NCBI GenBank assembly: GCA_003663565.1
Contig: QMTT01000082.1
Location: forward strand, 1-5,298
Direction of reading: 5' to 3'
Length of the DNA: 5,298 nt
Source: Thermoplasmata archaeon
Lineage (GTDB): Archaea > Thermoplasmatota > B47-G6 > B47-G6B > 47-G6
This document shows positions 1-5,298 of this stretch, piece after piece; position 1 is the first letter of the stretch; each line of letters opens with the position of its first letter. A program made the position numbers and the translations under genes. The notes below the pieces were generated by a model. It did no database searches. It was not told where the DNA came from and was given only the letters and a program-made list of their open reading frames with translations.

Positions 1-235
1 CTGCCTCGCACTGAAGTGCGAAGCTTCTCCTGTTATGCTTGCCTTCACGGTAGTGGTTGCCCGTGCTTTGTATTTGGGGTATTTCGGCCACGAGCACGGG
101 CTTCCCCCTCAGCCACTTCATCAGGTTCCGTGGCCCATTGGGAGCGACATTGACCACCACGGGACCCGCCTTACGTGGGATTAGCACGATCCTCTTGCCT
201 CTGATGGCTACTTTGCCGTCATCGAGGCAGTTCAC
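1..235 (-). CDS. Unrecognised GC-rich reading frame, 5' part only (runs off the left edge)
   Basis: I do not recognise this product. A GTG codon at 235-233 opens a frame of 78 codons without a stop to the window edge, and an in-frame TAG lies directly before it. A GGGAGG ribosome-binding-like site sits about 9-10 nt upstream. The peptide begins VNCLDDGKVAIRGKRIVLIP and continues basic and beta-rich, with no Cys4 finger, signal peptide or membrane segment. By hand count GC at codon positions 1/2/3 is about 60/42/69%, the order expected of real coding DNA in a GC-rich gene. The downstream genes have much lower GC3 (about one third in the first 30 codons of top6B). This suggests transfer or a mobile-element gene, but no transposase motif is visible. 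The segment also contains several inverted repeats, so a structured RNA remains an alternative. Codon statistics make me favour protein. Confidence 0.5.
   Translation of the reverse strand, partial: MNCLDDGKVAIRGKRIVLIPRKAGPVVVNVAPNGPRNLMKWLRGKPVLVAEIPQIQSTGNHYREGKHNRRSFALQCEA
59..101. repeat. Perfect 9-bp inverted repeat inside the GC-rich segment
   Basis: GCCCGTGCT (59-67) and AGCACGGGC (93-101) are exact reverse complements around a 25-nt loop. Further pairable segments nearby are 7-12 with 15-20, 128-133 with 157-162, 1-8 with 223-230, and 196-201 with 224-229; the last is extended inward by GAT/ATC and GGC/GCC on the minus strand. Together they would allow a folded transcript. Because the region also looks protein-coding and is GC-rich, part of this pairing is expected by chance. 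Confidence 0.4.
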
Positions 236-243
236 CTAACTAT

Positions 244-250
244 TCCTCCC
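244..250 (-). promoter_or_regulatory. Ribosome-binding-like site before the GTG at 235
   Basis: On the minus strand a purine-rich GGGAGGA run lies 8-9 nt before GTG 235. It is the main reason for choosing this start. It would only be used if transcription begins upstream of about position 250, which conflicts with the TATA-like box at 256-264 (see that entry). Confidence 0.4.
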
Positions 251-255
251 TTCCC

Positions 256-264
256 TATTTAAAT
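256..264 (-). promoter_or_regulatory. TATA-like box upstream of the GC-rich frame
   Basis: The minus strand reads ATTTAAATA, a good archaeal TATA-like element. Archaeal transcription usually starts about 25 nt downstream of the box centre, which here is close to position 235, the proposed GTG codon. That spacing fits either a leaderless mRNA or the 5' end of an RNA gene. No purine-rich BRE stands out immediately upstream. Confidence 0.4.
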
Positions 265-357
265 GCCTCGTTTCCAGGGTTACCGAAAATACTATTACAC
301 TCATTTAACGAAATAGTCTCTCTAAGACAATCACATCAGCGACCCAAGAGTGATCAA

Positions 358-1044
358 TCAGAGACTTTTCCGTTTAACCTCCAACGTCCTGACAGTGAGA
401 TCTTTATATGCGATTATGATCCTCGTCGCAAGATCCACGAAGAGACCATTTTCTACGACTCCAGGCAAACTGTTTATTTCAACCTCAAACTCTCTTGGAT
501 TCTCTATCCTTTTGATCCTCAAATCCACGATGTAGTTCCCATTATCCGTGATGTATGGGCGTGAATTCACGACTCTCAGCACGGGATCACCGTACCTTCT
601 TAGGAGTTTTATCGTATGTTTCCATCCGAAGGGTAAAATCTCTACAGGCAGTACGCCTTTTTGACCAAGGAACTCCACGACCTTTGTCTCGTCAACAATT
701 ATGACCTCTTCCTTGCTCATCCTTGCAATGATCTTTTCTCTAGTGAGAGCTCCACCATAACCTTTTATCAAGTTTCCATGCATATCTACCTCATCAGCAC
801 CGTCTATCGTTATATCCACGTAATCTACCGCGTTTGGATCCACGACATTTAATCCAAAACTTCTCGCTAGTTCTTCACTTCTTTTAGAAGTTGCTACACA
901 TGTTATGTCAAGATCCTTCTCTGCAAGAAATCTTATTGCAAAACTGGCAGTAGATCCCGTGCCAAGTCCTACCACCATACCATCTTTTACTAGTTTTACA
1001 GCTTCTATTGCAGCGTTTTTCTTCATAATGTCCATTATGTTCAT
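358..1044 (-). CDS. rpiA: Ribose-5-phosphate isomerase A
   Basis: This cytosolic enzyme interconverts ribose 5-phosphate and ribulose 5-phosphate, supplying ribose for nucleotides. The 228-residue length is normal for RpiA. Visible motifs are the phosphate-binding GLGTGSTA loop (26-33), SK in ATSKRSEE (53-54), the DGADEVD acid motif (81-87), NLIKGYGGALTREK (91-104), K121 in DETKVVEFLG and KGVLPVEILPFGW (129-141). D81, D84, K94 and E103 fall at the same numbers as the catalytic residues known from E. coli RpiA, so the active site is intact. I chose ATG 1044 over the upstream in-frame TTG at 1065 because an AGGAGGG site (1053-1059) lies 8-9 nt before the ATG and inside the longer version. The start also brings the numbering into register with the family. 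It is second in a unit with trmO, 32 nt downstream. No clear oligo-T terminator follows the stop. Confidence 0.96.
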   Translation of the reverse strand: MNIMDIMKKNAAIEAVKLVKDGMVVGLGTGSTASFAIRFLAEKDLDITCVATSKRSEELARSFGLNVVDPNAVDYVDITIDGADEVDMHGNLIKGYGGALTREKIIARMSKEEVIIVDETKVVEFLGQKGVLPVEILPFGWKHTIKLLRRYGDPVLRVVNSRPYITDNGNYIVDLRIKRIENPREFEVEINSLPGVVENGLFVDLATRIIIAYKDLTVRTLEVKRKSL

Positions 1045-1052
1045 ACGGGCGT

Positions 1053-1059
1053 CCCTCCT
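1053..1059 (-). promoter_or_regulatory. Ribosome-binding site of rpiA (decides the start)
   Basis: The minus strand reads AGGAGGG with 8 nt between it and ATG 1044, an ideal Shine-Dalgarno arrangement. It would lie inside the coding region if translation began at TTG 1065, which argues for the shorter 228-residue protein. It also shows that rpiA is translated independently even though it sits only 32 nt after the trmO stop codon. Confidence 0.8.
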
Positions 1060-1076
1060 GTACAACCGATAAAAGA

Positions 1077-1601
1077 CTACTCTGGAAAAGACTTCGAGTA
1101 CTTCAGGGCCTTTTCTTTAGCAGACCAGTACCAGCTTGGTACTCTTATCTTCGTAATTGATCGAAATGGGGTATATGCTTTTATATCGAGAACAGGCGTA
1201 CCATCATAGAGATCTAAGCCACGAACGTGGAGTACGTTTTCCTCCCTTTTTATAAGTTCAACTATCGTAAGTGCTATGGGATTAGGTCTATGTGGGGAAT
1301 CCGTACAGAAGACCCCAACTGTAGGTACATCATCAAACTCAATTCCAAGTATCCTAGCTATTTTCCTAAATGGTTTCACCTTCAGCACTTCTCTCTGTTC
1401 CTTGTTAACCTTGTTGAGGTATGCAATAACTATAATGTGGGAGAACTCCTCTATTCCGTCTAAACCATCCTCGTATTCTGGTAAAATTTCTATTCTGCCT
1501 TGAACACCATCTATAGAGTTTTTAACAACTTCATCGGGCTCGTTGGTTTTGACATAACCTATAGGCTTTAGTATGATAGGTATGTTCACAATTACCACCA
1601 T
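1077..1601 (-). CDS. trmO: TsaA/UPF0066 family tRNA (N6-threonylcarbamoyladenosine37-N6)-methyltransferase TrmO
   Basis: The family uses S-adenosylmethionine to methylate t6A at position 37 of certain tRNAs and folds as a single beta-barrel, unlike Rossmann-type methyltransferases. The 174-residue protein shows the family blocks in order: PIGYVKT (13-19), GRIEILPEYEDGLDGIEEFSHIIVI (35-59), GVFCTDSPHRPNPIALTIVEL (96-116) and GLDLYDGTPVLDIKAYTP (128-145). The RPNPI core is intact, but the residue before SP is Asp101, where bacterial members usually have Arg (TRSP). An in-frame TAA at 1613-1611 lies just upstream. ATG 1601 is the first possible start. GTG codons 2 and 5 are alternatives, the latter preceded by a closely spaced GGTGGT. 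All precede the first conserved block. It is the first gene of a unit with rpiA and is divergent from PAN. Family assignment is secure. The exact tRNA substrate in this organism is inferred. Confidence 0.88.
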   Translation of the reverse strand: MVVIVNIPIILKPIGYVKTNEPDEVVKNSIDGVQGRIEILPEYEDGLDGIEEFSHIIVIAYLNKVNKEQREVLKVKPFRKIARILGIEFDDVPTVGVFCTDSPHRPNPIALTIVELIKREENVLHVRGLDLYDGTPVLDIKAYTPFRSITKIRVPSWYWSAKEKALKYSKSFPE

Positions 1602-1657
1602 GACGTACAGTTAAAAGACTGAAGATAATTCGTGCGCTGTAAACTCGTATCCTCTAA

Positions 1658-1682
1658 GATATATTAATCATAGGATATATTA
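1658..1682 (-). promoter_or_regulatory. Tandem TAATATATC elements, probable trmO-rpiA promoter
   Basis: The nonamer GATATATTA (plus strand) occurs at 1658-1666 and again at 1674-1682, offset by exactly 16 nt. On the minus strand each copy reads TAATATATC, an archaeal TATA-like sequence facing trmO. Initiation about 25 nt downstream of the proximal copy would fall near 1636, giving a leader of roughly 35 nt before ATG 1601. The duplication may mean two start sites, or one TATA box and one protein-binding copy. This is a position-and-composition inference. Confidence 0.4.
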
Positions 1683-1810
1683 TTATCACTAGAGACAGGA
1701 AAAATATCTCATCTTAAAGACGCTCAAAACATGGCCCGTTTCAATTGGTCTTAGGAGAATTACAGCAAATCATGTATAAAATCTTTGAGAACTGCTATTG
1801 GTTTCATTGT

Positions 1811-1834
1811 TGATCCAGTCACTGCTAAGGATCA
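1811..1834. repeat. Inverted repeat TGATCC-N12-GGATCA
   Basis: A perfect 6-bp inverted repeat (1811-1816 and 1829-1834) flanks 12 nt. A smaller dyad, CAGT-C-ACTG at 1816-1824, overlaps its left arm with a different centre. It could be a small RNA hairpin if transcribed from a distal promoter, or a DNA-binding site. In 350 nt a 6-bp repeat can arise by chance. Confidence 0.3.
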
Positions 1835-1850
1835 TATTAGATAACGTCTC

Positions 1851-1887
1851 TGAGCATAATGTACATTATTGTAATTGCAAATGCTCA
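1851..1887. promoter_or_regulatory. Nested dyad upstream of PAN: possible operator
   Basis: A perfect 14-bp palindrome, ATAATGTACATTAT, occupies 1856-1869. It overlaps the left arm of a 7-bp inverted repeat, TGAGCAT (1851-1857) and ATGCTCA (1881-1887). The whole element ends about 15 nt before the TATA-like box at 1902-1909, where archaeal activators or repressors commonly bind. Archaeal regulators such as Lrp/AsnC or MarR-type homodimers favour AT-rich palindromes of about this length, but I cannot name the protein. A regulatory role is inferred from symmetry and position. Confidence 0.4.
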
Positions 1888-1901
1888 CAAACATTGTCTT
1901 G

Positions 1902-1909
1902 TTTAATAA
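1902..1909 (+). promoter_or_regulatory. TATA-like box of the PAN-top6BA unit
   Basis: TTTAATAA lies about 43 nt before the chosen ATG. Initiation about 25 nt downstream would fall near 1930, leaving a leader of roughly 20 nt that includes the GGAGGA ribosome-binding site. The TATAAAA at 1928-1934 is too close to the ATG to serve the same start. Confidence 0.4.
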
Positions 1910-1936
1910 TATTGTGCCAAACATGTGTATAAAAAT

Positions 1937-1942
1937 GGAGGA
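1937..1942 (+). promoter_or_regulatory. Ribosome-binding site of PAN (decides the start)
   Basis: GGAGGA ends 6 nt before ATG 1949. An in-frame GTG at 1925 would place this site inside the coding sequence, so the ATG is preferred. Confidence 0.75.
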
Positions 1943-1948
1943 TGGAAA

Positions 1949-3208
1949 ATGGATTCAAATGGTGGGAACATAGACGTTAAGAAACCAAAATTGCCCTCGG
2001 AAGATATAGGAATGTTAGAAGATATTATAACAGCCCTAAAGGAGGAAGTGCAGAAACTCAGAGACGAGAACAAGAACTTAAAGCTGAAAATAGCAGATCT
2101 CTCGGAGGAAATAAGACGTCTAAGACTTGAAAATAGACAGCTGATGCTAGAGATTGAGGCCCTTAGAAAGCCACCACTAGTCATTGGGGACATTGAGGAA
2201 GTTATAGACAACAATAGGGTAATCGTGAGAAGCTCCACTGGACCAAAGTTCCTCGTGTACCTCTCGCATTTTATCGATAGGTCAAAACTTGCACCTGGCG
2301 TAAGGGTTGCAATGACGCAGTCAAACCTCACGGTAGTAGACATACTACCAAGCAGTAAGGATCCACTTGTAAGGGCTGCGGAAGTCATAGAAAGACCTAA
2401 TGTCACATATGACGACATAGGAGGATTAAAAGAGGCGATAAGGGAAATCAGAGAATCCATAGAGCTCCCCATGACGAGACCAGAGCTCTTCGAAAAGCTC
2501 GGAATAGAACCTCCCAAAGGTGTCTTGTTAGTAGGCCCTCCTGGTACCGGTAAGACGCTCCTTGCTAAGGCAGTAGCACACCACTCAAAGGCAACATTCA
2601 TACATGTCGTCGGCTCTGAACTTGTTCAGAAGTACATAGGAGAGGGAGCACGACTTGTAAGAGAACTCTTCCAACTTGCAAGAGAGAAGTCTCCTTCCAT
2701 TGTCTTCATAGATGAAATAGATGCTATAGGTGCAAAGCGTAGCCTCGACGATACCTCAGCAAGTAGAGAAGTCGAAAGAACTTTAATGCAACTTCTTGCT
2801 GAAATGGATGGGTTTGATCCTAGAGGAGATGTTAAGATCATCGCTGCAACTAATAGACCTGATATATTAGATCCTGCACTTCTTCGTCCTGGAAGGTTTG
2901 ATCGCATAATAAAGATACCCATGCCTGACAAGAACGCGAGAAAGGAAATATTTATGATACATACAAGACGCATGAGGCTGTCCAGTGACGTTGACTTTGA
3001 TAGACTCGCAACCCTTACGGAAGGCATGACTGGTGCGGATATAAAGGCAATATGTAGCGAGGCAGGGATGTTCGCAATAAGGGAATCACGGGACTACGTG
3101 ACCCTTGAGGACTTCCTTAAGGCCATTGAAAAGGTCAAGAAGATGCAAAAAGCCCCGTTTGAAGAGGGAATGTACAGCAAGGATGCTCCAAGAGGACTTT
3201 TCAGATAA
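1949..3208 (+). CDS. pan: Proteasome-activating nucleotidase PAN (AAA+ ATPase)
   Basis: PAN forms a hexameric ring that unfolds proteins and threads them into the 20S proteasome; it is the archaeal counterpart of the 26S Rpt ring. The 419-residue protein has a charged N-terminal coiled coil (about 22-72), a PP linker (75-76), an OB-fold domain (about 77-135) and one AAA+ module. Key residues are Walker A GPPGTGKT (196-203), the pore-loop aromatic Y229 in KYIGEG, Walker B IVFIDEID (251-258), sensor-1 N302, and the second region of homology ending in RPGRFDR (313-319) with arginine fingers R316 and R319. The C-terminal GADIKAIC helix follows (362-369). The last residues are Leu-Phe-Arg, a Phe variant of the HbYX tail that docks PAN on the proteasome. 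ATG 1949 is chosen over GTG 1925 because of the GGAGGA site between them. It is first in an operon with top6B, 14 nt downstream. Confidence 0.96.
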   Translation: MDSNGGNIDVKKPKLPSEDIGMLEDIITALKEEVQKLRDENKNLKLKIADLSEEIRRLRLENRQLMLEIEALRKPPLVIGDIEEVIDNNRVIVRSSTGPKFLVYLSHFIDRSKLAPGVRVAMTQSNLTVVDILPSSKDPLVRAAEVIERPNVTYDDIGGLKEAIREIRESIELPMTRPELFEKLGIEPPKGVLLVGPPGTGKTLLAKAVAHHSKATFIHVVGSELVQKYIGEGARLVRELFQLAREKSPSIVFIDEIDAIGAKRSLDDTSASREVERTLMQLLAEMDGFDPRGDVKIIAATNRPDILDPALLRPGRFDRIIKIPMPDKNARKEIFMIHTRRMRLSSDVDFDRLATLTEGMTGADIKAICSEAGMFAIRESRDYVTLEDFLKAIEKVKKMQKAPFEEGMYSKDAPRGLFR

Positions 3209-3216
3209 GGGAGGGG
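3209..3216 (+). promoter_or_regulatory. Ribosome-binding site of top6B (supports the TTG start)
   Basis: GGGAGGGG begins directly after the PAN stop codon and ends 6 nt before TTG 3223. The next in-frame ATG (codon 42) would remove residues leading into the ATP-binding N box, so TTG is the only sensible start. Confidence 0.75.
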
Positions 3217-3222
3217 AACATC

Positions 3223-5181
3223 TTGGCAATAGAAGAAACCATTGCAGAGAAACTAGCAAAAGATCTTAGAGAAATAAGCGTCACTGAGTTCTTCGAAAAG
3301 AACAAACATCTTTTAGGTTTTAACAATCCAACAAAGGCTTTAATAATGGCTGTGAAGGAAGCAGTAGACAACTCTTTAGATGCATGTGAAGAGGCAGGAA
3401 TACTGCCAAACATATACGTAGAAGTTGCAGAGCTTAAGAAAGCTGAAAGAGGAGGCGTGTACAGGGTTATCGTAAGGGACAATGGTCCTGGGATCCCTCC
3501 AGACTATGTACCTCAGGTCTTTGGAAAGTTTCTCTATGGCTCGAAATTTCATAAGATAAAACAATCGAGAGGGCAACAAGGGATAGGAATTTCTGCTGTA
3601 GTACTCTATGCTCAAGCGACAACTGGGAGTCCTACGATCGTCATAACGAGGACATCCCCAAATGAACCAGCCTACAGATTTGAGATCATGATAGACGTTA
3701 AGAGAAACGAGCCAATAATTCTCTCGAAAAAAGAGCTGAAGAGCTGGCCTCTTGACCACGGAACAGAAGTACGTTTTACCCTCATAGGAGACTACGTAGA
3801 GAACAGAAAGCAGTCAATACTTTCATATCTTGAGCAGATATCCGTAGTGGCCCCATACGCTTCTATAGTGTTTAAGAATCCTCGAGGAGACATATTTAGA
3901 TTCGAGAGGAAAACACAAAAGATGCCACCACCTCCTAAAGAAATAAAACCTCATCCGCACGGCATAGACATAGGCTATCTTATAAGGATGCTCGCAAATA
4001 CTCGAACGAAGAGCCTTAAGGGATTCCTCATATCAGAGTTTACAAGGGTTGGAGAAAAGACTGCAGAGGAGATCCTCAGAATAGCGAGATTAGACCCAAA
4101 CATAAATCCAAAGAGTCTCGAAAAAGAACAAATAGAGAAACTGTATAATGCCATGCAAAGGGTAAAGATACTAGCACCTCCAACAGATTGCCTTTCTCCA
4201 ATAGGAGAAGAGCTCTTTAAGATAGGCATAAAGAGACTTTATGGAGAAAAAGCAGAGTTCATAGAGACCGTCTCGAGGAGACCAACAGTTTACGGAGGAA
4301 ACCCATTCCTCGTTGAGGTAGGAATTGCATATGGAGGGTCTCTGCCCAAGAACTCACAAGCTGAAATATATAGGTACGCGAACAAAATTCCGCTTCTTTA
4401 TGGCCAGTCAGGGTGCCTCATAACGAAAGTAATATCGTCTATCGACTGGCGCACTTACGGACTAAATCAGCCTGGAGGAGTAGGAATTCCACAAGATGCT
4501 GTGATCTTTTTTGCCCATATTGCCTCGACAAACGTGCCCTATGTTTCTGAGTCTAAAGACGCCATAGCAGAGATTCCTGAGATTGAGAATGAGCTAAGAC
4601 TGGCATTCCAAGAACTCGGTAGACTCTTAAGACTTCATATACAGAGGAAGAGAAAACTTGCAAAGATAGCAGAAAAGAAAAAGATAATCAGCGAGATATT
4701 ACCTGCAATTGCTGAGAAAGTATCTAGGATTGTGAATAAGCCAGTACCGGATCTTGACCCAGTTATAGCAAGGGTAATGAATAACTACCTCTTCGAGGAC
4801 CATGTGAAGTACCATAAGAGAAAGAAGACGTATGAGGTCATAGTTAGTGTGACGAACTACACGAGGATCAGGAGAAGATTTGATATGTATCTGAGGGTTC
4901 CAAAAGAGGCCGAGATAGTACACGTAGAACCTGAACCAGTGGAGATTGTTAACAACTATATACACTGGAACGTACCGAGAATGGAAACAAACGAGTCAAG
5001 AACATTTTATGTCTCATTTAAAGGTGTTGAGGAAGGTGTATACGAGGAAGCGGAGATATTCGTGGAGGGAATAGAGCCAGAATATCTTGTTGGTGCAGAA
5101 GCGTTTAGTGAAGAGGAATACACGGACATGTATGGGGCAGAAGTGAGTGAAGAAGAGGAGGAAGAGGTGATAGAGAAATGA
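3223..5181 (+). CDS. top6B: DNA topoisomerase VI subunit B
   Basis: This is the ATPase half of the A2B2 type IIB topoisomerase. ATP-driven dimerisation of B clamps a second duplex and drives it through the break made by A. The 652-residue protein shows the GHKL fold: N box EAVDNSLDA (46-54), DNGPGI (86-91), RGQQGIGISAV lid region (116-126) and GTEVRF (180-185). A helix-two-turn-helix-like segment follows (about 250-315, with FTRVGEKTAEEIL), then the transducer domain with NQPGG (415-419) and the likely ATP-contacting switch lysine K445 in SESKDAIAEI. Residues about 535-625 look like an extra beta-sandwich, as in the Ig-like C-terminal domain known in the Methanosarcina enzyme. A strongly acidic tail (629-652) ends it. 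It is therefore longer than the roughly 530-residue Sulfolobus-type subunit. The TTG start is supported by GGGAGGGG. It overlaps top6A by 4 nt. Confidence 0.96.
   Translation: MAIEETIAEKLAKDLREISVTEFFEKNKHLLGFNNPTKALIMAVKEAVDNSLDACEEAGILPNIYVEVAELKKAERGGVYRVIVRDNGPGIPPDYVPQVFGKFLYGSKFHKIKQSRGQQGIGISAVVLYAQATTGSPTIVITRTSPNEPAYRFEIMIDVKRNEPIILSKKELKSWPLDHGTEVRFTLIGDYVENRKQSILSYLEQISVVAPYASIVFKNPRGDIFRFERKTQKMPPPPKEIKPHPHGIDIGYLIRMLANTRTKSLKGFLISEFTRVGEKTAEEILRIARLDPNINPKSLEKEQIEKLYNAMQRVKILAPPTDCLSPIGEELFKIGIKRLYGEKAEFIETVSRRPTVYGGNPFLVEVGIAYGGSLPKNSQAEIYRYANKIPLLYGQSGCLITKVISSIDWRTYGLNQPGGVGIPQDAVIFFAHIASTNVPYVSESKDAIAEIPEIENELRLAFQELGRLLRLHIQRKRKLAKIAEKKKIISEILPAIAEKVSRIVNKPVPDLDPVIARVMNNYLFEDHVKYHKRKKTYEVIVSVTNYTRIRRRFDMYLRVPKEAEIVHVEPEPVEIVNNYIHWNVPRMETNESRTFYVSFKGVEEGVYEEAEIFVEGIEPEYLVGAEAFSEEEYTDMYGAEVSEEEEEEVIEK
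5164..5171 (+). promoter_or_regulatory. Ribosome-binding site of top6A inside the top6B 3' end
   Basis: GAGGTGAT, a near-perfect match to the complement of the archaeal 16S rRNA tail, ends 6 nt before ATG 5178. It is embedded in the codons for the acidic C-terminal tail of Top6B, so the two genes share sequence for coding and initiation. Confidence 0.75.
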
Positions 5182-5298
5182 CGGGAAGTTCAAAGACCAT
5201 ATACTCAGGCCCACAAAAGGCCCTAGAAGAACTCCAGAAACTGGCAGAACAGATATATGAACAACTTTCAAATGGTGTACCGCCCTTCGTGAAGTTCC
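5178..5298 (+). CDS. top6A: DNA topoisomerase VI subunit A, N-terminal 40 residues (runs off the right edge)
   Basis: Top6A is the Spo11-like subunit that cuts both DNA strands through an active-site tyrosine. Only its first 40 residues are in the window, beginning MTGSSKTIYSGPQKALEELQ, followed by a helix and ...LSNGVPPFVKF. That matches the helix plus 'G-x-P-x-hydrophobic' lead-in before the conserved core in archaeal Top6A proteins. The catalytic tyrosine and Toprim acidic residues lie beyond the edge. Assignment rests mainly on the ATGA overlap with top6B, an arrangement typical of archaeal top6BA pairs, and on the embedded GAGGTGAT ribosome-binding site. The overlap suggests translational coupling that would keep the A and B subunits balanced. 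Confidence 0.82.
   Translation, partial: MTGSSKTIYSGPQKALEELQKLAEQIYEQLSNGVPPFVKF

Larger units (their letters stand above)
1602..1948. other. Divergent intergenic region between trmO and PAN
   Basis: This 347-nt AT-rich stretch separates two outward-facing transcription units. Reading both strands I see no ORF with coding character, no tRNA fold and no convincing box C/D pair. It holds a 16-nt-period direct repeat at 1658-1682, a TGATCC/GGATCA inverted repeat at 1811-1834, a nested dyad at 1851-1887 and a TATA-like element at 1902-1909, each listed separately. A CATGTATAAAA string at 1771-1781 is echoed by CATGTGTATAAAA at 1922-1934. The former could be a second, more distal promoter for PAN. 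Confidence 0.6.

Noticed and set aside
1..240. Known structured RNA such as RNase P RNA, SRP RNA or an rRNA fragment
   Set aside because: None of the conserved landmarks of these RNAs that I could look for appears on either strand, and the frame shows codon-position bias.
300..357. Terminator after rpiA
   Set aside because: No hairpin followed by a T run, and no T-rich tract of the archaeal type, is present after the stop codon on the minus strand.
1045..1065. Longer RpiA starting at TTG 1065 (seven extra residues)
   Set aside because: The AGGAGGG site would be inside the coding sequence, and the ATG at 1044 is ideally spaced from it.
1801..1860. Possible box C/D sRNA (TTGATCC ... CTGA)
   Set aside because: The C-box candidate deviates at several positions from RTGATGA and there is no D'/C' pair at usual spacing.
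1925..1948. Longer PAN starting at GTG 1925
   Set aside because: The GGAGGA ribosome-binding site lies within that extension, and nothing purine-rich precedes the GTG.
1903..2601. 232-codon open frame on the minus strand opposite PAN
   Set aside because: It is a serine-rich shadow of the PAN coding sequence with no recognisable domain, while PAN on the plus strand is unmistakable.
3376..3759. 127-codon open frame on the minus strand opposite top6B
   Set aside because: It is antisense to the conserved GHKL ATPase domain, has no motif, and its composition is as expected for an opposite-strand shadow.
1..5298. CRISPR array, tRNA gene or complete insertion sequence
   Set aside because: No regularly spaced direct repeats, no cloverleaf with a T-loop consensus, and no transposase motif or terminal inverted repeats with target duplication were found.

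Overview
The window reads as a piece of an archaeal chromosome. It carries PAN, the archaeal proteasome-activating AAA+ ATPase, followed directly by both subunits of DNA topoisomerase VI. Several starts have strong GGAGG-type ribosome-binding sites, and TATA-like boxes lie upstream of two of the three apparent transcription units. Codon use leans heavily on AGA/AGG for arginine and ATA for isoleucine, which fits a thermophile of modest GC content. I cannot settle the lineage from this sequence.

Layout. Positions 1-235 (minus strand) hold the 5' end of an unrecognised, GC-rich reading frame that runs off the left edge and looks compositionally foreign. Positions 241-357 are a short spacer with an AT-rich TATA-like box just upstream of that frame. 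Positions 358-1601 (minus) hold a two-gene unit: trmO (TsaA/UPF0066-type tRNA methyltransferase) followed 32 nt later by rpiA (ribose-5-phosphate isomerase A). Positions 1602-1948 are a 347-nt divergent intergenic region with no supportable gene. It contains a 16-nt-period direct repeat on the trmO side and several inverted repeats on the PAN side, including a perfect 14-bp palindrome nested in a longer dyad. Positions 1949-5298 (plus) hold PAN, top6B and the start of top6A, with spacings of 14 nt and then a 4-nt ATGA overlap, so they form a clear operon.

How the genes work together. The plus-strand unit joins protein unfolding for the 20S proteasome (PAN) to the type IIB topoisomerase that decatenates and relaxes DNA by passing one duplex through another. 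The B subunit supplies the ATPase clamp and the A subunit the cleavage centre. The minus-strand unit pairs a tRNA A37 modification enzyme with a pentose-phosphate enzyme; a functional link there is not obvious.

I do not see a clearly novel system. The points most worth a second look are the nested palindromes upstream of PAN, the Tyr-to-Phe change in PAN's C-terminal proteasome-docking motif, the PAN/Top6 co-operon, and the GC-rich, structure-rich partial gene at the left edge.
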